The notes under the pieces are model-generated. The model had not been told where the DNA came from. It made no database searches and was given only the letters and a program-made list of their open reading frames with translations. From Pseudonocardia kujensis (GTDB lineage: Bacteria > Actinomycetota > Actinomycetes > Mycobacteriales > Pseudonocardiaceae): DNA of 64,000 bases. This document shows positions 60,469 through 64,000 of the stretch, piece by piece. Each line of letters opens with the position of its first letter. Position 1 is the first letter of the stretch. The stretch covers positions 30,577 through 94,576 of the forward strand of contig NZ_JAJSOK010000027.1 in the NCBI RefSeq assembly GCF_021283305.1, read 5' to 3'. Position numbers and translations under genes: made by a program.

Positions 60469-61695
60469 ATGAGCAGCGGTATCAGGGTCCTGGTGGCGGG
60501 GGCGAGCATCGCGGGGCCCGCGCTGGCCCACTGGTTGCGCCGGCGGGGTGCCGAGGTGACCGTGGTGGAGCGGGCCCCTGAGCTCCGTCCCGGCGGCCAG
60601 GCGGTCGACGCGCGCGGTGTGGCCAAGGAGGTCATCCGGCGGATGGGGCTGGACGCGGAGGTGCGCGCGGCCTGCACCGACACCGCCGGCGCGTACACCG
60701 TCGACGCGGACGGGAAGGTGCTGGAGACCTACCGCGCGGACGACGACGGGGGAGACGGCTACATCTCGGAGATCGAGATCCTGCGCGGGGACCTGTCCCG
60801 GGTGCTCTACGACGACACCCGCGACGGTGTCGAGTACGTCTTCGGCGACCGGATCGCCGAGCTCACCCAGGACGCGGACGGCGTCGACGTGCTCTTCGCC
60901 GGCGGCGACCGGCGGCGCTTCGACCTGGTGATCGGGGCGGACGGGCTGCACTCGGCGCTGCGGGCGGCGGTGTTCGGTCCGCGAGAGGAGTTCATCCGCC
61001 ACCTCGGGCTCGTGCTGGCCTTCTACACCGTGCCCAACGAATTCGGCCTGGACCGCTGGCTGATCGACTACCAGTCCGGGGGCCGCTCGGCCGGCCTGCG
61101 ACCCGTCAAGGACGCGACCCGGGCGATCGCGATGTTGTCGTTCCCCGCGGCCGACTTCGACGTCGACTACCGGGACGTCGAGGCCCAGAAGCGGCTGCTG
61201 CGCGAGCGGATGGCCGACTTCGGGTGGCTGACGCCGCGCATCCTCGACCACGTGGACGACACCCCGGACTTCTACCTCGACCAGGTCGCGCAGGTCGTGA
61301 TGGAGCGCTGGTCGAGCGGGCGGGTCGGGCTGCTCGGGGACGCGGCGTTCAGCTCGTCGCCGATGTCCGGGCAGGGCACCGGGCTCGCCCTGGTCGGCGC
61401 CTACGTGCTGGCCGGGGAGCTGGCCGCCGCCGGGTGGGACCCGGAGGCCGGGTTCGCGGCCTACGAGGCGCGAATGCGCCCGTTCGTCGAGGCCAACCAG
61501 GAGATCGGCCGGTGGCACGTGCACAGCCTCGGTGTCGCCGCGCCGGACCCGGGACCGAGCCCGGAGCTCGACGCCGAAGGGCTCACCGAGCTGGTCGAGC
61601 GCGCGATCAACGGCCTCGAGCTCCCCGACTACGCCGGAGTACCGGACTCCGCGCCCCCGGCCGGACCGCCGATCACCTCGTCGGCTCGGCCGTAG
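60469..61695 (+). CDS. FAD-dependent aromatic-hydroxylase-type monooxygenase (PHBH/TetX-like)
   Basis: A 408-residue class A flavoprotein monooxygenase. The FAD dinucleotide motif is VLVAGASIAGPALAHWLRR; the DG motif is LVIGADGLHSALR; the C-terminal FAD motif is GLLGDAAFSSSPMSGQGTG. ATG 60469 has AAGGAGG 5-11 bases upstream. It is not coupled to its neighbours. Related enzymes hydroxylate aromatic acids, tetracyclines or polyketides. Substrate unknown. Confidence 0.88.
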   Translation: MSSGIRVLVAGASIAGPALAHWLRRRGAEVTVVERAPELRPGGQAVDARGVAKEVIRRMGLDAEVRAACTDTAGAYTVDADGKVLETYRADDDGGDGYISEIEILRGDLSRVLYDDTRDGVEYVFGDRIAELTQDADGVDVLFAGGDRRRFDLVIGADGLHSALRAAVFGPREEFIRHLGLVLAFYTVPNEFGLDRWLIDYQSGGRSAGLRPVKDATRAIAMLSFPAADFDVDYRDVEAQKRLLRERMADFGWLTPRILDHVDDTPDFYLDQVAQVVMERWSSGRVGLLGDAAFSSSPMSGQGTGLALVGAYVLAGELAAAGWDPEAGFAAYEARMRPFVEANQEIGRWHVHSLGVAAPDPGPSPELDAEGLTELVERAINGLELPDYAGVPDSAPPAGPPITSSARP

Positions 61696-61863
61696 GCCAG
61701 CACCTCGGACCGCGACCCACCGCGCCGGGAGCCGGACCCGCGGTGGTCGGCGATCGCCGCTCGGTGCGCGCCGCCCCTTCGTCCGGCGGGCCCTTGACAC
61801 GGTCGACGGGGGCGGCGCACGGTCACGGCGAGGGGGGAGACCGCTCATGGTGGTGCAGTCCCG

Positions 61864-64000
61864 GTGACCGAAGCCCAGGGCGTCGGTACGGTGGGCACGG
61901 GCGCGGACCGCGACGTGCTGCTGGCCACGAAGCTCCGGCCGCCTCCCCTGCGGGACGGGTTCGTCGCCCGGCCCCGGCTGTCCGCATCGTTGGCCGGTGC
62001 GGTGAGCCGGGAGCTGGTGGTGGTCTCGGCGCCGGCCGGGTTCGGCAAGTCCAGCGCGATCGCCGAGTGGGCCGCCCACTGCGGGACGCCGGTGGCGTGG
62101 CTGTCCCTGGACGACGCCGACAACGACCCGGTCCGCTTCTGGCGCCACGTCGCGGCGGCTCTGGACGTCGCGCGGCCTGGCATCGCGGCGGCCGTCGCCG
62201 CGCGCTCGGGCGGGCTGTCCACGCCGTCGTCCCACGCGGCCGTGGCGGCTCTGGTCAACGAGCTCGCCGAGAGCGCCGAGACGCTCGTACTGGTGCTGGA
62301 CGACTACCACGTCGTCGACTCGGCGGCGGTCCACGCCTCGCTGACCGACCTGCTCGAGCACCTCCCGGCTGCGCTGCGGCTGCTGGTGGCCACCCGGGCC
62401 GACCCTCCGCTCCCGCTGGCCCGCATGCGGGCGCGCGGGCGGCTCGCCGAGCTGCGCGCCGAGGACCTGCGGTTCACCGTCGCGGAGTCGGGAGCACTGC
62501 TCGGCGCCGCCACCGCCCGCTCGTTGCCACCGGAGGCGACGGCGGCTCTCGCGGCCCGGACCGAGGGCTGGGCGGCGGGGCTCCAGCTCGCCGCGTTGTC
62601 GCTGGCCCGCCGGGCGGACGTGGAACGCTTCGTCGCCGAGTTCTCCGGCAGCAACCGGTTCGTGCTCGACTACCTGACGGAGGAGGTGCTCGACGGCCAG
62701 CCGGCTGCCGTGCGCCAGTTCCTGCTGGAGACGTCGGTGCTGGAACGGCTGTCGGGGCCGCTGTGCGACGCGGTCCGCGGGCGCGACGACAGCCAGCAGC
62801 TGCTCGAGCAGATCGAGCAGGCCAACCTGTTCCTCCACCCGCTCGACGACGTCCGCCGGTGGTGGCGCTACCACCACCTGTTCGCCGACCTGCTCCGCGT
62901 ACGCCTGGCCCGCGAGCAGCCCGGCCGCGTCGTGGCCCTGCACCGCGCCGCCGGTGACTGGTACGCCCGTCACCGGCTGGCCGACCAGGCGGTGCACCAT
63001 CTCCTCGCGGTCGGCGACCACGAGCGGGCCGCCGACATCGTCGGCGAGCACGCGCAGACACGGCTCCGCCGGCGGGAAGCGGCGACCCTGTACCGGTGGC
63101 TGGCCGCCCTCCCCGACGAGCTGCTGCGCCGACGTCCCCACCTCTGCGCGACGAAGGCCCTCGCGGCGCTGGTCAGCGGACGGGTCGAGGAGGTCGAACC
63201 GCTGCTCGCCGAGGCGGAGGGTGCCTCCGACGCCGGGGCGGAGCCCGGGTGCGCGCTGGGTCCGGTGCCCGGCCTCGTCGCCCTGGTCCGCGCCGAGCTG
63301 GCCCTGCGGACCGGGAGCGGCGGGGCCGCGGTCCGGCACGCCCGCGCCGGCCTCGCCCTCGTCGACCACGCCGGCGGCTACCTCGGGTACTTCCTCCGCT
63401 ACGACCTGGCGGCCGGGTTCCTGCTCGAGGGGGCGGCCGACGCCGCCGAGCCGCTGCTCGACGAGCTCGCCGTGCACCCGTGGGCCGCGCGCGCCGACCC
63501 GTTCTTCGCCGCCCGCACGCTCTCCCTGGTCGGCTGGATGCGGGTGGTCCAGGGCCGGCTCGACGAGGCCCTCCGGATCTACCGCAGCGCCCTCGACACG
63601 TGGGCCCGGCCGGCCGACCACGCGCACCTGCCCGACGCCGGCGTCGCCCGCGCGCGTCTGGCCCAGGTCTCCTACCTGCGCGGCGAGCTGGACGCGGCGG
63701 CCGAGCAGGCCGAGGCCGCCGTCGAGCTGTGCCGCCGGCTCGGTCGGCCCCGCTGGCTGGTCACCGCGCTGGTCGTCGCCGCCCGGGTCCGGCATGCCCG
63801 CGGTGAGCACGACCGGGCGGCCGAGGCCCTGGACGACGCGGGCAGGCTCGCGGCGGGGCCCGGCGTCGCCGCGCCGATCGCGGCGTCGGTGGGGGTGCAG
63901 GCGGCGCGGATCGCACTCGCCCTCGGCCGGACCGAGGAGGTCGCGGCCTGGGTGCGGAGCCGGGGCCTCGCCCCGGCCGACGCTCCGTACTCCCCGCGCG
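61864..64000 (+). CDS. MalT-type ATP-dependent LuxR regulator, N-terminal part (cut by window end)
   Basis: The frame from GTG 61864 stays open to the window end, giving 712 residues. The STAND-type NTPase part has Walker A VVSAPAGFGKSSAIAEWA, Walker B TLVLVLDDYHVVDSAAVH, SLDDADNDPVRFWRHVAAAL, and then TEGWAAGLQLAALSL and WRYHHLFADLLRVRLARE. This is followed by helical TPR-like repeats (LPDELLRRRPHL and onward). The LuxR helix-turn-helix expected at the C-terminus lies beyond the window. Such LAL/MalT proteins are activated by a small molecule and ATP. Target genes cannot be seen. Confidence 0.85.
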   Translation, partial: MTEAQGVGTVGTGADRDVLLATKLRPPPLRDGFVARPRLSASLAGAVSRELVVVSAPAGFGKSSAIAEWAAHCGTPVAWLSLDDADNDPVRFWRHVAAALDVARPGIAAAVAARSGGLSTPSSHAAVAALVNELAESAETLVLVLDDYHVVDSAAVHASLTDLLEHLPAALRLLVATRADPPLPLARMRARGRLAELRAEDLRFTVAESGALLGAATARSLPPEATAALAARTEGWAAGLQLAALSLARRADVERFVAEFSGSNRFVLDYLTEEVLDGQPAAVRQFLLETSVLERLSGPLCDAVRGRDDSQQLLEQIEQANLFLHPLDDVRRWWRYHHLFADLLRVRLAREQPGRVVALHRAAGDWYARHRLADQAVHHLLAVGDHERAADIVGEHAQTRLRRREAATLYRWLAALPDELLRRRPHLCATKALAALVSGRVEEVEPLLAEAEGASDAGAEPGCALGPVPGLVALVRAELALRTGSGGAAVRHARAGLALVDHAGGYLGYFLRYDLAAGFLLEGAADAAEPLLDELAVHPWAARADPFFAARTLSLVGWMRVVQGRLDEALRIYRSALDTWARPADHAHLPDAGVARARLAQVSYLRGELDAAAEQAEAAVELCRRLGRPRWLVTALVVAARVRHARGEHDRAAEALDDAGRLAAGPGVAAPIAASVGVQAARIALALGRTEEVAAWVRSRGLAPADAPYSPR

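Noticed and set aside
61224..62957. 577-residue plus-strand frame inside the MalT-type regulator
   Set aside because: The frame starting at 61864 carries the Walker motifs and is open to the window end; this other frame is Arg/Gly-rich noise.
60124..63810. 1228-residue minus-strand frame opposite two genes
   Set aside because: Antisense shadow of the FAD monooxygenase and the MalT-type regulator.

Overview
The window is about 70% GC, dense in genes and strongly biased to G/C at third codon positions. GTG starts and 4-base start/stop overlaps are common. A mycofactocin-type SDR, a conservon, a PucR regulator and several actinobacterial stress families point to an Actinomycetota, probably a Pseudonocardia-like member of Pseudonocardiales. 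The genus is inferred from gene content only. No rRNA, tRNA, CRISPR array, transposase or origin was seen.

Region 1 (1-30.3 kb) is a stress/dormancy-type island. It opens with the 3' part of an extradiol dioxygenase gene. It then carries a glycogen-debranching enzyme split by an in-frame TAG, an ANTAR protein, a zinc alcohol/formaldehyde dehydrogenase with a PfpI/DJ-1 partner, DUF2267 and DUF2795 proteins, and cytochrome bd oxidase (cydAB). A nine-gene chaperone/redox operon follows (stress protein, dnaK, grpE, zinc-finger-less dnaJ, cbpM-like, clpB, thioredoxin, UBP zinc finger, cNMP/TrxR-like fusion), then a DUF2267-pterin dehydratase fusion, LuxR and LysR regulators, a GT4 glycosyltransferase, and two more zinc dehydrogenases each preceded by a small partner gene. 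An 18-bp palindrome, best form ATCGGCAGAACGACCGAT, occurs nine times in six intergenic regions here and nowhere else that I found in the window. It probably marks one coordinated regulon. A chimeric remnant of the dehydrogenase-PfpI operon at 24.9 kb retains the duplicated operator pair.

Region 2 (30.4-47.7 kb) is catabolic. A PucR regulator diverges from a Baeyer-Villiger monooxygenase fused to an esterase, followed by a mycofactocin-type SDR, an acyl-CoA ligase and an enoyl-CoA hydratase. This is a plausible ketone to ester to acid to CoA-thioester route. Next come a quinone-oxidoreductase-like ADH, an IclR regulator, an OYE/hydrolase pair, a CapA-like protein, and a tightly overlapped dipeptidase, MHS transporter, M20 amidohydrolase and amidase operon.

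Region 3 (47.7-55.6 kb) holds a DUF2252 protein, membrane proteins, a glutamate decarboxylase and a large internally duplicated membrane protein. Region 4 (56-60.2 kb) is a complete conservon (kinase-like CvnA, roadblock CvnB, DUF742 CvnC, GTPase CvnD) translationally overlapped with a styrene-monooxygenase-like flavoprotein. Region 5 (60.4 kb to the end) has another FAD monooxygenase and a MalT-type LuxR regulator cut by the window edge. Many hairpins, several of them in the 3' ends of coding sequences, punctuate transcription units, usually between convergent genes.
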